Shown here piece after piece: positions 50,837 to 59,750 of a DNA stretch of 64,000 nt. Source of the stretch: an uncultured Flavobacteriaceae bacterium (GTDB lineage: Bacteria; Bacteroidota; Bacteroidia; Flavobacteriales; Flavobacteriaceae). Below the pieces are notes generated by a model. That model was not told where the DNA came from and searched no databases. It saw only the letters and a list, made by a program, of their open reading frames with translations. A program made the translations under genes and the position numbers. Numbering within the stretch: position 1 is the stretch's first letter; each line of letters opens with the position of its first letter. The stretch spans positions 62,001 through 126,000 of the forward strand of contig CANLXN010000012.1 of the NCBI GenBank assembly GCA_947495135.1, written 5' to 3'.

Positions 50837-51973
50837 ATGCAAAAACAGACACTCGTTAAAATACTTTTTATTCTAACCATCGCTTTTGGTACATTTTCTT
50901 GTACAGATAAAATGGATAATAGCGAAGAGGCGAAAGCTGAAAGAAAGAAAGAAGTAAGTGAATATGTAAAACATCACAACTTAGATACACACGACTTTAC
51001 GTTGTATTCTTATAAAGGTGAGGATGGAAAAGATCACAGCATTGGATTTCCCCTTCCTGTTATTCTATGGTCTGATGGATTACACGTATTCTCTTCTGGG
51101 AAATTTCATCACGGAGAAGAGGTGGTTGAATCCAATGGAAAATACTTTGCTTTAGATACGCACAGTTATAAAATATTTGAAACCGACCAAACCGGTAAAA
51201 TCTCTTATGATGAGGATCACCACGCCACTAATGTTAAACCTTTAGACTTCTCAATAACTAAAAGTGTTTTCATGATTATAGTAGTGGGCTTAATCATGTT
51301 TTTCTTGTTCAGAGGACTCGCAAAGAGTTATGTGAAGAATGGAAGTATAGCTTCTGGTCCTGGACGTTTCTTCGAGCCAATCGTATTGTACATTAGAGAC
51401 GATATTGCCATTCCTAATATTGGAGTGGAGAAACATAAAAGATATATGCCATTTTTATTGACAGTATTCTTTTTTGTGTGGTTCTTAAACCTTTTTGGAT
51501 TAACTCCTCTTGGAATTAATGTAACTGGGAACATTGCTATTACAACTGCGTTGGCAATAATGACGTTCTTACTAACTAATTTTACTGGTACAAAAGATTA
51601 CTGGAAGCACATTTTTGATCCATTAGGAGACAGTATGCCATGGATTGCAAAAATACCTTTATATATAATTCTTATTCCAATTGAAGTACTTGGAATATTC
51701 ATTAAGCCTTTTTCATTATTAATTCGTTTGTATGCGAACATGCAGGCTGGACACATTGTACTGGGAAGTTTATTAGGATTGATTTACGTTTTCAACAGTT
51801 GGTTAGGTGGAACCTTATCATTTGGATTATCGTTTGCTATTTCTCTTATTGAATTACTAGTGGCGGCGTTACAGGCTTATATATTTACCATGTTGTCGGC
51901 ACTGTACTTTGGATTTGCAAGTGAATCGCACGACCATGCTGAAGAGCACGAAGGAGAGATACAACACTTATAG
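50837..51973 (+). CDS. atpB: ATP synthase subunit a (F0) with lipoprotein-like N-terminus
   Basis: A 378-residue membrane protein that forms the proton half-channels beside the c-ring. The essential arginine is R297 in LLIRLYANMQAGH; FLLTVFFFVWFLNLFGLTPL and the C-terminal SFAISLIELLVAALQAYIFT are also hallmarks. About 145 extra residues precede the usual start. They begin MQKQTLVKILFILTIAFGTF followed by Ser and Cys22, resembling a lipoprotein signal, and continue with a hydrophilic domain (HHNLDTHDFTLYSYKGEDGK). Long N-terminal extensions are known in Bacteroidota subunit a; acylation is inferred. The ATG at 50837 lies after the promoter element. Confidence 0.96.
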   Translation: MQKQTLVKILFILTIAFGTFSCTDKMDNSEEAKAERKKEVSEYVKHHNLDTHDFTLYSYKGEDGKDHSIGFPLPVILWSDGLHVFSSGKFHHGEEVVESNGKYFALDTHSYKIFETDQTGKISYDEDHHATNVKPLDFSITKSVFMIIVVGLIMFFLFRGLAKSYVKNGSIASGPGRFFEPIVLYIRDDIAIPNIGVEKHKRYMPFLLTVFFFVWFLNLFGLTPLGINVTGNIAITTALAIMTFLLTNFTGTKDYWKHIFDPLGDSMPWIAKIPLYIILIPIEVLGIFIKPFSLLIRLYANMQAGHIVLGSLLGLIYVFNSWLGGTLSFGLSFAISLIELLVAALQAYIFTMLSALYFGFASESHDHAEEHEGEIQHL

Positions 51974-51995
51974 AAAGAAATTAGGGTGTCCTTTG

Positions 51996-52054
51996 ACTTC
52001 GTTTTGGGCATTATCGAAAAATGGAATAGTAACTAATTGTTACTTAAACGAAGT
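51996..52054 (+). repeat. Nested stem-loop between atpB and atpE
   Basis: ACTTCGTTT (51996-52004) is the exact reverse complement of AAACGAAGT (52046-52054). Within the loop AGTAAC (52028-52033) pairs with GTTACT (52039-52044) around five bases. No T run follows, so it is more likely an mRNA-stability or processing element than a terminator. Confidence 0.6.
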
Positions 52055-52073
52055 ATTAAAATTGAATGTTTAA

Positions 52074-52283
<210 letters not shown>

Positions 52284-52297
52284 TCAGAAAAAAAAGA

Positions 52298-52335
52298 TAC
52301 ACCGCCGTGACGGTTGGTTACGGAGGTGTATTTTA
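52298..52335 (+). terminator. Terminator-like hairpin after atpE
   Basis: TACACCGCCGT (52298-52308) pairs with ACGGAGGTGTA (52320-52330), one mismatch, followed by only four T and preceded by an A run. It is probably a partial terminator or 3'-end stabiliser that lets atpE transcripts outnumber the downstream genes, as the c-ring needs. Confidence 0.65.
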
Positions 52336-52390
52336 TGCTGAAATAGATATTTCAGTAAAGATTAAACGTACAAGTATAATTAAATAGTTA

Positions 52391-52404
52391 TCCGCCACGG
52401 CGGA
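52391..52404 (+). repeat. Palindrome before atpF (REP-like)
   Basis: TCCGCCACGGCGGA: TCCGCC and GGCGGA are complementary around AC. It is GC-rich, unlike its surroundings. The tail CTGCGAATAT runs directly into the atpF ATG at 52413. A similar palindrome plus tail occurs before atpA. Confidence 0.6.
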
Positions 52405-52412
52405 CTGCGAAT

Positions 52413-52913
52413 ATGGAAAAATTATTAGGAGAATTTTCGATCGGACTCTTTTTCTGGCAATCAATATTGTTTATTGCATTACTTCTGTTATTAAGAAAGT
52501 ATGCTTGGAAACCTATTTTAAATGCAGTTTCTGAGCGTGAGGAAGGAATCAAAAATGCATTAGCATCAGCAGAGAGTGCAAAGAGAGAAATGGAGAACTT
52601 GCAAGCTGATAACGAGAAGTTGTTGAAAGAAGCAAGAGCAGAAAGAGATGCGATGATGAAAGACGCTCGCGAATTGAAAGCCAAAATGGTGGCCGACGCA
52701 AGAGATGAGGCTAAGGTTGAAGCAGACAAAATGATTACCAATGCACAGGCAGCTATTGAAAGTGAAAAGAAAGCAGCTATTGCAGATATCAAAAATCAAG
52801 TAGCTTCTTTATCTCTCGAAATTGCTGAGAAAGTAGTAAAAGAAGAATTATCTAACACAGACAAACAATTGAAATTGGTTGAGACGATGTTAGGTGATGC
52901 AAAACTAAACTAA
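52413..52913 (+). CDS. atpF: ATP synthase subunit b
   Basis: A 166-residue peripheral-stalk protein. One membrane helix near the N-terminus (IGLFFWQSILFIALLLLLRK, about 10-29), the conserved KYAWKPILNAVSEREEGIKN, and then a long charged coiled coil (about 45-150) rich in A, K and E, ending in the delta-binding region. The ATG at 52413 stands 8 bases after a palindrome. Two hairpins lie in the 129-base gap after atpE. Confidence 0.95.
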   Translation: MEKLLGEFSIGLFFWQSILFIALLLLLRKYAWKPILNAVSEREEGIKNALASAESAKREMENLQADNEKLLKEARAERDAMMKDARELKAKMVADARDEAKVEADKMITNAQAAIESEKKAAIADIKNQVASLSLEIAEKVVKEELSNTDKQLKLVETMLGDAKLN

Positions 52914-52930
52914 GTGTAATTAAACAGTTT

Positions 52931-52953
52931 TCCGTCCAACTTATTTGAACGGA
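52931..52953 (+). repeat. Palindrome before atpH (REP-like)
   Basis: TCCGTCCAA (52931-52939) pairs with TTGAACGGA (52945-52953), one mismatch, five-base loop. It is followed by GTCGAAAT and the atpH ATG at 52962, resembling the arrangement before atpF. Confidence 0.6.
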
Positions 52954-52961
52954 GTCGAAAT

Positions 52962-53498
52962 ATGAGCAGAGCAGCTATACGATACGCAAAAGCAGTTTTA
53001 CAGTTCGCAAACGAGTCGAATACCACAGAGGTGGTCTTTGGTGATATGCAATCTGTGCACGGAACAATAAGCGCAAGTAAAGAACTGCGCCTTATGCTTA
53101 AAAGCCCAATTATCAAGGCCGAAGATAAAAAACAAGCTTTGGTAACTATATTTAAAGACCAATCCGATACAACCAAAGGGCTTATCAATTTATTGATAGA
53201 CAACAAGCGTTCGGATATTCTAGGTGGTGTGGCAGAAAGTTATGTCAACTTGTACAACGAATCGAGAGGTGTAAAAGTGGCGCAAGTTACTACAGCTGTG
53301 GCGTTAAACGCTGATTTGGAAGGCAAAGTACTAGCCAAAGTGAAGGAAATGACAGGAAGCGATAGTGTAACTATTGAAAATACCATTGATGAGTCAATTA
53401 TTGGAGGGTTTATTCTTCGTGTAGGAGACCTTCAGTACAACGCAAGTATAGCGAACCAACTAGGAAATATTAAAAGAGAATTTTCGAAATCAATATAG
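52962..53498 (+). CDS. atpH: ATP synthase subunit delta
   Basis: A 178-residue protein that ties the peripheral stalk to the alpha subunits. The N-terminal six-helix bundle begins SRAAIRYAKAVLQFANES and includes KSPIIKAEDKKQALVTIF. The C-terminal part has VKEMTGSDSVTIENTIDESI and the signature GGFILRVGDLQYNASIANQL. Length is normal. The stop TAG (53496-53498) overlaps the start of the next palindrome. Confidence 0.94.
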   Translation: MSRAAIRYAKAVLQFANESNTTEVVFGDMQSVHGTISASKELRLMLKSPIIKAEDKKQALVTIFKDQSDTTKGLINLLIDNKRSDILGGVAESYVNLYNESRGVKVAQVTTAVALNADLEGKVLAKVKEMTGSDSVTIENTIDESIIGGFILRVGDLQYNASIANQLGNIKREFSKSI

Positions 53499-53520
53499 TC
53501 CATAGCTTTAGCGAAGGACT
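53497..53520 (+). repeat. Imperfect palindrome after atpH (REP-like)
   Basis: AGTCC (53497-53501) pairs with GGACT (53516-53520), with a partly paired centre. It is followed by GCGAGTATAT, so GGACTGCGAGTAT matches the element before atpF (GGACTGCGAATAT) in 12 of 13 bases. Confidence 0.55.
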
Positions 53521-53567
53521 GCGAGTATATAAGTAAATAATTGTAATAGATGATGTAAAGGTTTTTG

Positions 53568-53595
53568 TCTTAAATCTAACATCTTAAATCTAAAA
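53568..53595 (+). repeat. Tandem duplication of 14 bases before atpA
   Basis: TCTTAAATCTAACA (53568-53581) is followed at once by TCTTAAATCTAAAA (53582-53595), 13 of 14 identical, ending five bases before the atpA ATG. It lies in the mRNA leader where a ribosome would bind. There is no Shine-Dalgarno sequence. Confidence 0.75.
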
Positions 53596-53599
53596 TAAA

Positions 53600-55177
53600 A
53601 TGGCAGAAGTTAAACCAGCTGAAGTTTCAGCAATTTTAAAGCAACAACTTTCAGGTTTTGAAGCGAATGCTTCATTAGACGAAGTAGGAACTGTATTAAC
53701 CGTAGGTGATGGTATTGTTCGTGTATACGGGCTAGCCAATGTACAGTACGGAGAATTAGTAGAGTTCGAAAGTGGTTTAGAAGGAATCGTATTGAACCTG
53801 GAAGAAGACAATGTTGGTGTTGTATTATTAGGTCCATCTGTAGGAGTTAAAGAAGGAGCTACTGTAAAACGTACACAACGTATTGCATCTCTTCAAGTTG
53901 GTGAAGGTATTTCAGGTCGTGTGGTAAACACACTTGGATTCCCAATCGATGGGAAAGGACCCATCGAAGGTAAAACTTACGAAATGCCGTTGGAGCGTAA
54001 AGCACCGGGGGTAGTTTATCGTCAGCCAGTAACCGAGCCATTACAAACAGGTATTAAGTCGATTGACGCGATGATTCCAGTAGGAAGAGGACAGCGTGAA
54101 TTGGTAATTGGTGACCGTCAAACAGGGAAAACAACTGTTTGTATTGACACCATTTTGAATCAAAAAGAATTTTACGATGCAGGAGAACCTGTTTATTGTA
54201 TCTATGTAGCTATTGGACAGAAAGCTTCTACTGTAGCAAATATCGCTAAAGTACTTGAAGACAAAGGTGCTATGGCTTATACAACTATTGTTGCCGCAAA
54301 TGCGAGTGATCCTGCTCCTATGCAGGTATATGCTCCTTTCGCAGGTGCAGCTATTGGAGAGTACTTCCGTGATACAGGTCGTCCTGCGCTCATCATTTTT
54401 GATGATTTATCTAAGCAGGCAGTTGCTTACCGTGAGGTATCTCTTTTATTACGTCGTCCACCAGGACGTGAGGCGTATCCTGGAGATGTTTTCTTCTTAC
54501 ACTCAAGATTATTAGAGCGTTCGGCTAAAGTAATTGCAGATGATGCGATTGCAGCAGACATGAACGACCTTCCAGAATCTTTAAAAGGTATTGTAAAAGG
54601 AGGCGGTTCTTTAACTGCATTACCAATTATTGAAACACAAGCAGGTGATGTTTCTGCATATATTCCAACCAACGTAATTTCGATTACTGATGGGCAAATT
54701 TTCTTAGAATCAGATTTATTTAACGCGGGGGTTCGTCCAGCGATTAACGTTGGTATTTCGGTATCTCGTGTGGGTGGTAACGCTCAAATTAAATCGATGA
54801 AGAAAGTATCTGGTACTTTGAAACTTGATCAAGCACAGTTCCGTGAATTGGAAGCATTTGCTAAATTTGGTTCAGACCTTGATGCGGCTACCATGAACGT
54901 AATTGAAAAAGGTAAACGTAATGTTGAGATCTTGAAGCAAGCTCAAAATGATCCGTTTACTGTAGAGGATCAAGTGGCAATTATCTATGCAGGTTCAAAG
55001 AACTTGTTAAGAGATGTACCAGTTGAAAAGGTAAAAGAATTCGAAAGAGATTTCTTAGAGTTTTTGAACGCTAAGCACAGAGATGTTTTAGATACGCTAA
55101 AAGCTGGAAAGCTTACAGATGAGGTAATTGATACTTTATCTGCAGTAGCTAAGGATTTATCTTCTCGCTATAATTAA
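53600..55177 (+). CDS. atpA: ATP synthase subunit alpha
   Basis: A 525-residue subunit of the F1 head. The P-loop is [12 protein letters not shown] (about 170-181). [32 protein letters not shown] and the signature [20 protein letters not shown], with the arginine that reaches the catalytic site (SRVGG), are present. Length is normal for the phylum. ATG at 53600. The 101-base leader carries a palindrome and a tandem repeat. The codons look highly regular (frequent CGT, GGT), as expected for a strongly expressed gene. Confidence 0.98.
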   Translation: MAEVKPAEVSAILKQQLSGFEANASLDEVGTVLTVGDGIVRVYGLANVQYGELVEFESGLEGIVLNLEEDNVGVVLLGPSVGVKEGATVKRTQRIASLQVGEGISGRVVNTLGFPIDGKGPIEGKTYEMPLERKAPGVVYRQPVTEPLQTGIKSIDAMIPVGRGQRELVIGDRQTGKTTVCIDTILNQKEFYDAGEPVYCIYVAIGQKASTVANIAKVLEDKGAMAYTTIVAANASDPAPMQVYAPFAGAAIGEYFRDTGRPALIIFDDLSKQAVAYREVSLLLRRPPGREAYPGDVFFLHSRLLERSAKVIADDAIAADMNDLPESLKGIVKGGGSLTALPIIETQAGDVSAYIPTNVISITDGQIFLESDLFNAGVRPAINVGISVSRVGGNAQIKSMKKVSGTLKLDQAQFRELEAFAKFGSDLDAATMNVIEKGKRNVEILKQAQNDPFTVEDQVAIIYAGSKNLLRDVPVEKVKEFERDFLEFLNAKHRDVLDTLKAGKLTDEVIDTLSAVAKDLSSRYN

Positions 55178-55187
55178 TGATTTATTC

Positions 55188-55221
55188 GAAATGCAGAATT
55201 AAACTATTAGTTCTGCATTTC
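55188..55221 (+). repeat. Perfect inverted repeat between atpA and atpG
   Basis: GAAATGCAGAA (55188-55198) and TTCTGCATTTC (55211-55221) are exact reverse complements with a 12-base loop. No T run follows. Like the other hairpins of this operon it lies just after a stop codon and could protect mRNA ends or tune relative expression. Confidence 0.7.
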
Positions 55222-55265
55222 AAATACAAACTCATAACCTGCATTGTTAACTCACAACTTGAGAA

Positions 55266-56138
55266 ATGGCAAACTTAAAGGAAATACGAAATAGAATATC
55301 ATCGGTAGGATCAACGATGCAGATCACAAGTGCCATGAAAATGGTATCTGCTGCTAAATTGAAAAAAGCCCAAGACGCTATTACTGCAATGCGTCCATAT
55401 TCCGACACACTTACTACGCTTTTGCAAAACCTAAGTGCTACGTTAGATGGTGACACTGGAAGTAAATTTGCCGACCAGCGCGAGGTAAATAAAGTCTTAG
55501 TGGTTGCAATTACCTCTAATCGTGGACTCGCAGGTGCTTTCAATAGTAATATTGTAAAAGACGCCAAGCATTCTCTTGAAGCCGTCTATTCTGGTAAGCA
55601 AGTCGATTTTGTTACCCTTGGAAAAAAAGGGAACGATATCCTAAGTAAGACCGAAACAATTGTTGAAAATAACAATGAGATTTTTGACGATCTAAGTTTC
55701 GAGCCAACGTCTGCTATTGCGCAAAATTTGATGGATCTTTATGCAGAAGGAACATACGATAAAATTGTTTTAATCTACAATAAGTTCAAGAATGCCGCTA
55801 CACAAATCGTGATGCACGAACAATTTTTACCAATCGTAGCACAGGCTAATGAAGGTGAGGTTGAAACTACGAGCAATGCCGATTATATTTTTGAGCCATC
55901 TAAGGAGGAAATCGTTGAAGAGTTAATTCCTAAAATGCTTAAAACACAGTTATTCAAAGCACTACGTGATAGTGTGGCGAGCGAACATGGTGCGCGTATG
56001 ACGGCCATGCACAAAGCAACAGATAACGCGACCGAATTGCGTGATCAATTGAAATTACAATACAACAAAGCCCGTCAGGCTGCCATTACCAATGAAATCT
56101 TGGAGATTGTTGGTGGTGCAGAAGCATTGGCTGGTTAA
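55266..56138 (+). CDS. atpG: ATP synthase subunit gamma
   Basis: A 290-residue central-stalk protein. The N-terminal helix starts MANLKEIRNRISSVGSTMQI and TSAMKMVSAAKLKKAQDAI. VVAITSNRGLAGAFNSNIVK is the conserved middle, and the C-terminal helix is SEHGARMTAMHKATDNATEL with YNKARQAAITNEILEIVGGA. These hallmarks are complete. It ends the operon: a strong terminator follows. The genes for beta and epsilon are not here, as is usual in Bacteroidota. Confidence 0.97.
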   Translation: MANLKEIRNRISSVGSTMQITSAMKMVSAAKLKKAQDAITAMRPYSDTLTTLLQNLSATLDGDTGSKFADQREVNKVLVVAITSNRGLAGAFNSNIVKDAKHSLEAVYSGKQVDFVTLGKKGNDILSKTETIVENNNEIFDDLSFEPTSAIAQNLMDLYAEGTYDKIVLIYNKFKNAATQIVMHEQFLPIVAQANEGEVETTSNADYIFEPSKEEIVEELIPKMLKTQLFKALRDSVASEHGARMTAMHKATDNATELRDQLKLQYNKARQAAITNEILEIVGGAEALAG

Positions 56139-56164
56139 TAGTTGTAAAAATTTATATTTAGAAG

Positions 56165-56192
56165 GCCTCTCTTTAATAGGGAGGCTTTTTTT
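56165..56192 (+). terminator. Rho-independent terminator of the atp operon
   Basis: GCCTCTCT (56165-56172) pairs with AGGGAGGC (56178-56185), with one G-U pair and a five-base loop, followed by a seven-T run. It is 26 bases after the atpG stop. Confidence 0.9.
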
Positions 56193-56275
56193 GTACCTTT
56201 ATGGCAGGACTTTTGATTTGTTTCAAGGGTCTCCTTAAACGCAGTTAAAGGGTATTAATTTAACACCTATATGAA

Positions 56276-56776
56276 ATGTCTATAAAGTTAACATTCTTAA
56301 GTATTGTACTATTCAGTTTGTCGAGTTGTGCAGGGGGAAAAGATTCCATGTATTCCCTAGAACAAGAGGCTCCCTTTACCTTCGGAAATATGTACTTCCA
56401 GAAATGGGTTGCAGGAGTTCAAAATGGAGGATCTGGAACCAATGTTTATGTGGAGATTGAAAGCTATAGTGACGAAGTTGAACTAAAAGACATCTACTTT
56501 CGAAACGCTACACAAAGTCTAAAGGCAAAACCGAATCAACCAGACAACTATATTGGTTACTTTAACGACCAAACCAATAGAGACATTACGATGGATGGAG
56601 ACGCAACCAAGGAGGCGAAGAATAAGCTTCCAGAGCCTTTTCCGTTTAAATTAAGCCAAGATGAGGCGGTATTGAGCTACACGCATAAGGGAGAGTTAAA
56701 GTTCCTTAAAATTGGCCCTTTAGAGGAAAAACCATTATTAGCTTATCCTAGTGCTAATAACGGTAGAATAGACTAG
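56276..56776 (+). CDS. Small lipoprotein of unknown function
   Basis: A 166-residue protein beginning MSIKLTFLSIVLFSLSSCAG, a clear lipoprotein signal with Cys18. The mature part is beta-rich and hydrophilic (FGNMYFQKWVAGVQNGGSGT, NVYVEIESYSDEVELKDIYF, DNYIGYFNDQTNRDIT) and ends GPLEEKPLLAYPSANNGRID. I recognise it only as a type seen in flavobacteria, not as a named family. It stands alone between the atp terminator and dut. The 137-base upstream gap holds the terminator and a weak promoter-like TACCTTTA (56194-56201). Confidence 0.75.
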   Translation: MSIKLTFLSIVLFSLSSCAGGKDSMYSLEQEAPFTFGNMYFQKWVAGVQNGGSGTNVYVEIESYSDEVELKDIYFRNATQSLKAKPNQPDNYIGYFNDQTNRDITMDGDATKEAKNKLPEPFPFKLSQDEAVLSYTHKGELKFLKIGPLEEKPLLAYPSANNGRID

Positions 56777-56854
56777 TTCATTTTTTCTTCGGAAATTTAC
56801 ACGAATTAAAAAACGTCAATTTATCGAACTTTGATCAATTATTAACTAAGTAGA

Positions 56855-57289
56855 ATGACCATTAAAATTATTAATAAATCCACCCATCCACTTCCACATT
56901 ACGAAACCGAAGCTTCGGCAGGAATGGATTTAAGAGCGAATATTTCAGAAGATATTATATTAAAACCATTGGAAAGATCGATTGTAAAAACAGGACTTTT
57001 CATCGAACTTCCAATAGGCTATGAAGCCCAAGTGAGGCCCAGAAGCGGACTCGCAGCGAAAAAGGGAATTACAGTGTTGAACGCGCCAGGAACGGTAGAT
57101 GCAGATTACAGAGGAGAAATTGGAGTGATTTTGGTGAATTTATCGAACGAAGATTTTACCATCACCAATGGAGAAAGAGTAGCACAATTGGTGATTGCGA
57201 AACACGAACACCCGCAATGGGAAGAAGTTGAAGTATTGTCGGACACCGCTCGTGGAGCAGGAGGTTTTGGTAGTACTGGAGTAAAATAA
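56855..57289 (+). CDS. dut: dUTP diphosphatase
   Basis: A 144-residue trimeric enzyme that hydrolyses dUTP to dUMP and keeps uracil out of DNA. All five motifs are visible: [52 protein letters not shown] and the C-terminal [10 protein letters not shown] arm that closes over the nucleotide. Length is normal. It starts at the ATG at 56855 with no Shine-Dalgarno sequence. It is followed after 36 bases by the nucleotidyltransferase gene, probably co-transcribed. Confidence 0.97.
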   Translation: MTIKIINKSTHPLPHYETEASAGMDLRANISEDIILKPLERSIVKTGLFIELPIGYEAQVRPRSGLAAKKGITVLNAPGTVDADYRGEIGVILVNLSNEDFTITNGERVAQLVIAKHEHPQWEEVEVLSDTARGAGGFGSTGVK

Positions 57290-57325
57290 GTAAGAGTAAC
57301 AGCTAAAAGAAAGAACTTAAAATAT

Positions 57326-58342
57326 ATGAAAATAATTGTCCCAATGGCGGGAAGAGGATCTCGCCTTCGTCCTCACAGTTTAACTGTGCCTAAACCATTA
57401 ATTCCAGTGGCCGGAAAACCGATTGTTCACCGTTTGGTGGAAGATATCGTTGGTGTTTTAGATCAAGAGATTGATGAAATCGCTTTTATCTTAGGAGACC
57501 CTGCCTTTTTTGGAGATGAGGTGGTAGAAAGCTTGAAAGAATTGGCACGCGGACTTGGTGCAAAACCTAGCATATATCGACAGTTAGATCCGAAGGGAAC
57601 CGGACATGCCATTATGTGCGCAGAGCCTTCACTTTCCGGACCAGCGGTAATTGCTTATGCAGATACGCTTATTAGGGCAAACTTCGATTTAGACAAAGAA
57701 GCAGATAGCGTGATTTGGACTAAAAGAGTTGATAATCCTGAAGCATATGGAGTTGTTAATTTGAACGAACGTGATGAGATTATTGAGTTGGTTGAAAAGC
57801 CCGAAACATTTGTGAGTGATCAAGCCGTTATCGGAATTTATTACTTTAAAGATGTAGGTGTTCTTAAGAATGAACTACAATACGTTTTAGATCATAACAT
57901 CATTAATGGCGGAGAATATCAAATAAACGATGGAATAAAGCGAATGATGGCAGATGGTAAGGTCTTCAAAACCGGAACTGTTGACGAATGGATGGATTGT
58001 GGAAATAAAGAGGTAACGGTTGAAACTAATGCCCGCATGTTAGGGTTTTTAGCAGAAAGTGGAGTGTCGCTTATTTCAGAAAAAATCACCAAAGAAAATG
58101 CTCAAATTATCGAACCATGTTGCATTGCGGACAACGTGATACTGAAAAATTGCACTATTGGGCCGCACGTTTCAGTAGGTAAGGGTACAATAATTGAGGA
58201 TAGTACCGTTAAGAATAGTATCATACAAACTAATACAGTCATTAAAAATGCAGTTTTAGACAATGCCATGATTGGTAATCACGCACATTTTGACGGAAAG
58301 TTTACCAACGTTAGTATTGGGGATTATAGCCAACTAAAGTAA
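57326..58342 (+). CDS. Sugar-phosphate nucleotidyltransferase with left-handed beta-helix tail
   Basis: A 338-residue protein. The N-terminal Rossmann-like domain has the loop PMAGRGSRLRPHSLTVPKPL and IPVAGKPIVHRLVEDI, then VIAYADTLIRANFD (metal Asp) and EKPETFVSDQAVIGIYYF. About residues 255-338 carry hexapeptide repeats (IADNVILKNCTIGPHVSVGK, TIIEDSTVKNSIIQTNTVIK). It resembles glucose-1-phosphate or mannose-1-phosphate nucleotidyltransferases; the sugar and base cannot be assigned. It lies outside the polysaccharide locus and in line with dut and a set of envelope genes. Confidence 0.88.
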   Translation: MKIIVPMAGRGSRLRPHSLTVPKPLIPVAGKPIVHRLVEDIVGVLDQEIDEIAFILGDPAFFGDEVVESLKELARGLGAKPSIYRQLDPKGTGHAIMCAEPSLSGPAVIAYADTLIRANFDLDKEADSVIWTKRVDNPEAYGVVNLNERDEIIELVEKPETFVSDQAVIGIYYFKDVGVLKNELQYVLDHNIINGGEYQINDGIKRMMADGKVFKTGTVDEWMDCGNKEVTVETNARMLGFLAESGVSLISEKITKENAQIIEPCCIADNVILKNCTIGPHVSVGKGTIIEDSTVKNSIIQTNTVIKNAVLDNAMIGNHAHFDGKFTNVSIGDYSQLK

Positions 58343-58373
58343 GGGCGAGGACTGGTGCAGGATAAATGAAGTT

Positions 58374-59750
58374 ATGAGAGACTTTTATAAATATATTTTT
58401 TTACTTTTCTTCGGAATCTTAAGTGCTTCGGGCACGCTGTATGCGCAAGAAACGGACGAGCAGCCTACCGACGACTTGGGTAATGTAAGTGATAAGTTTC
58501 AAGAATATTTTTTCGAGGCCTTAAAGCAAAAAGGGATTGAAAATTATGAACTGGCCCTGGAAGCACTGAAAAAAGCAAAATTAGCCGCGAAAAAGAATGC
58601 AGCTAATGAAGCAGTAGTTCATTTTGAAATGGGGAAAAATCTCAAAGAACTAAAGCGTTATGACGAGGCCGAGGAGAATTTCTTAAAGGTAACTACTACC
58701 CTTGGAAATGAGCAATTAGACGTTCTGGAGGCCATGTACGACCTTTATTATCTAAAGAAGGACTACGCAAAGGCAATTCCCTTGGTGCAGAAGTTAATCC
58801 CGTTAGATGAGGATTATAAAGAGGATCTGGCCAATTTATATCACAGAACCAGACAATACGATAAGTCTCTGGAAATACTAGACGAACTGGATGTTCTTTG
58901 GGGAGAAACTACCTACCGCAATGCTTTAAGAAGGCAGATTTATAGAGTTACAGGTAATTCGGAAGGAGCAATCAAGGATTTGGAAACAAAAATTGATAGA
59001 AATCCCAAAAAAGAAAAGGATTATCTCAACCTCATTTATCTCTACAGCGAACAGGGCGACACCACTAAGGCTTTTGAAACAGCTAAAGAATTACTTAAGA
59101 ATCGGCCAAAATCGAAATTAGTTCACTTATCTCTATACAAGTTTTATTTAGACGAGGGCAATACTGCCGATGCAATGAAGTCCATGAATGTTGTCTTTGG
59201 ATCTTCAGAAATCGAAAAAAGATTAAAATTTAAAGTTCTTGGAGACTTTTTAGAATTTGTTGGAGATCACCCCGAACATAATCAGGATTTAGATCAAGTT
59301 ATTAGCAGATTCACAGGAGAAGGTGATGGCAAAGCGTATGAGCAATTAGGAGACTTCTATTCGGCACAAGGAAAAAAAGAGGTGGCATTGAGTTTTTACG
59401 AAAAAGGAGCGATTTTGGATGAAGACAATTTCAGCTTACTCAAAAACACTTTACTTATGCAAATTGGCGTAGGTAAGTATGATGAAGCCGTTAATTTGAG
59501 TGAGAACGGGCTAGCTACGTTCCCCGCCCAACCTTTGTTGTACCTCATCAATGGAGTTGCAAACAACAATTTAAACAAACCCGATGCAGCCATAGAAAGT
59601 TTGGAAACAGGGATTGATTTTCTGTTAGACAATCCTCAAATGGAAAAGGATTATTACGAACAATTAGGGTTGGCATACGGCTTAAAAGGAGATCAGAAAA
59701 AAGCTGATAATTATAATAAGAAGGCAGCAGAAATCAATATTTCAAATTAA
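58374..59750 (+). CDS. Secreted tetratricopeptide-repeat protein
   Basis: A 458-residue protein with a signal peptide (MRDFYKYIFLLFFGILSASG, cleavage likely after LYA). The rest is about ten TPR-like helical pairs, for example YELALEALKKAKLAAKKNAA, RYDEAEENFLKVTTTLGNEQ and DFYSAQGKKEVALSFYEKGA. It should be a periplasmic scaffold. Its stop overlaps the start of the DUF4292 lipoprotein gene (TAATG), which in turn overlaps the EnvC-like gene, so these three form a tight operon. This order is common in flavobacteria and suggests a joint role in the envelope; the specific partner is unknown. Confidence 0.85.
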   Translation: MRDFYKYIFLLFFGILSASGTLYAQETDEQPTDDLGNVSDKFQEYFFEALKQKGIENYELALEALKKAKLAAKKNAANEAVVHFEMGKNLKELKRYDEAEENFLKVTTTLGNEQLDVLEAMYDLYYLKKDYAKAIPLVQKLIPLDEDYKEDLANLYHRTRQYDKSLEILDELDVLWGETTYRNALRRQIYRVTGNSEGAIKDLETKIDRNPKKEKDYLNLIYLYSEQGDTTKAFETAKELLKNRPKSKLVHLSLYKFYLDEGNTADAMKSMNVVFGSSEIEKRLKFKVLGDFLEFVGDHPEHNQDLDQVISRFTGEGDGKAYEQLGDFYSAQGKKEVALSFYEKGAILDEDNFSLLKNTLLMQIGVGKYDEAVNLSENGLATFPAQPLLYLINGVANNNLNKPDAAIESLETGIDFLLDNPQMEKDYYEQLGLAYGLKGDQKKADNYNKKAAEINISN

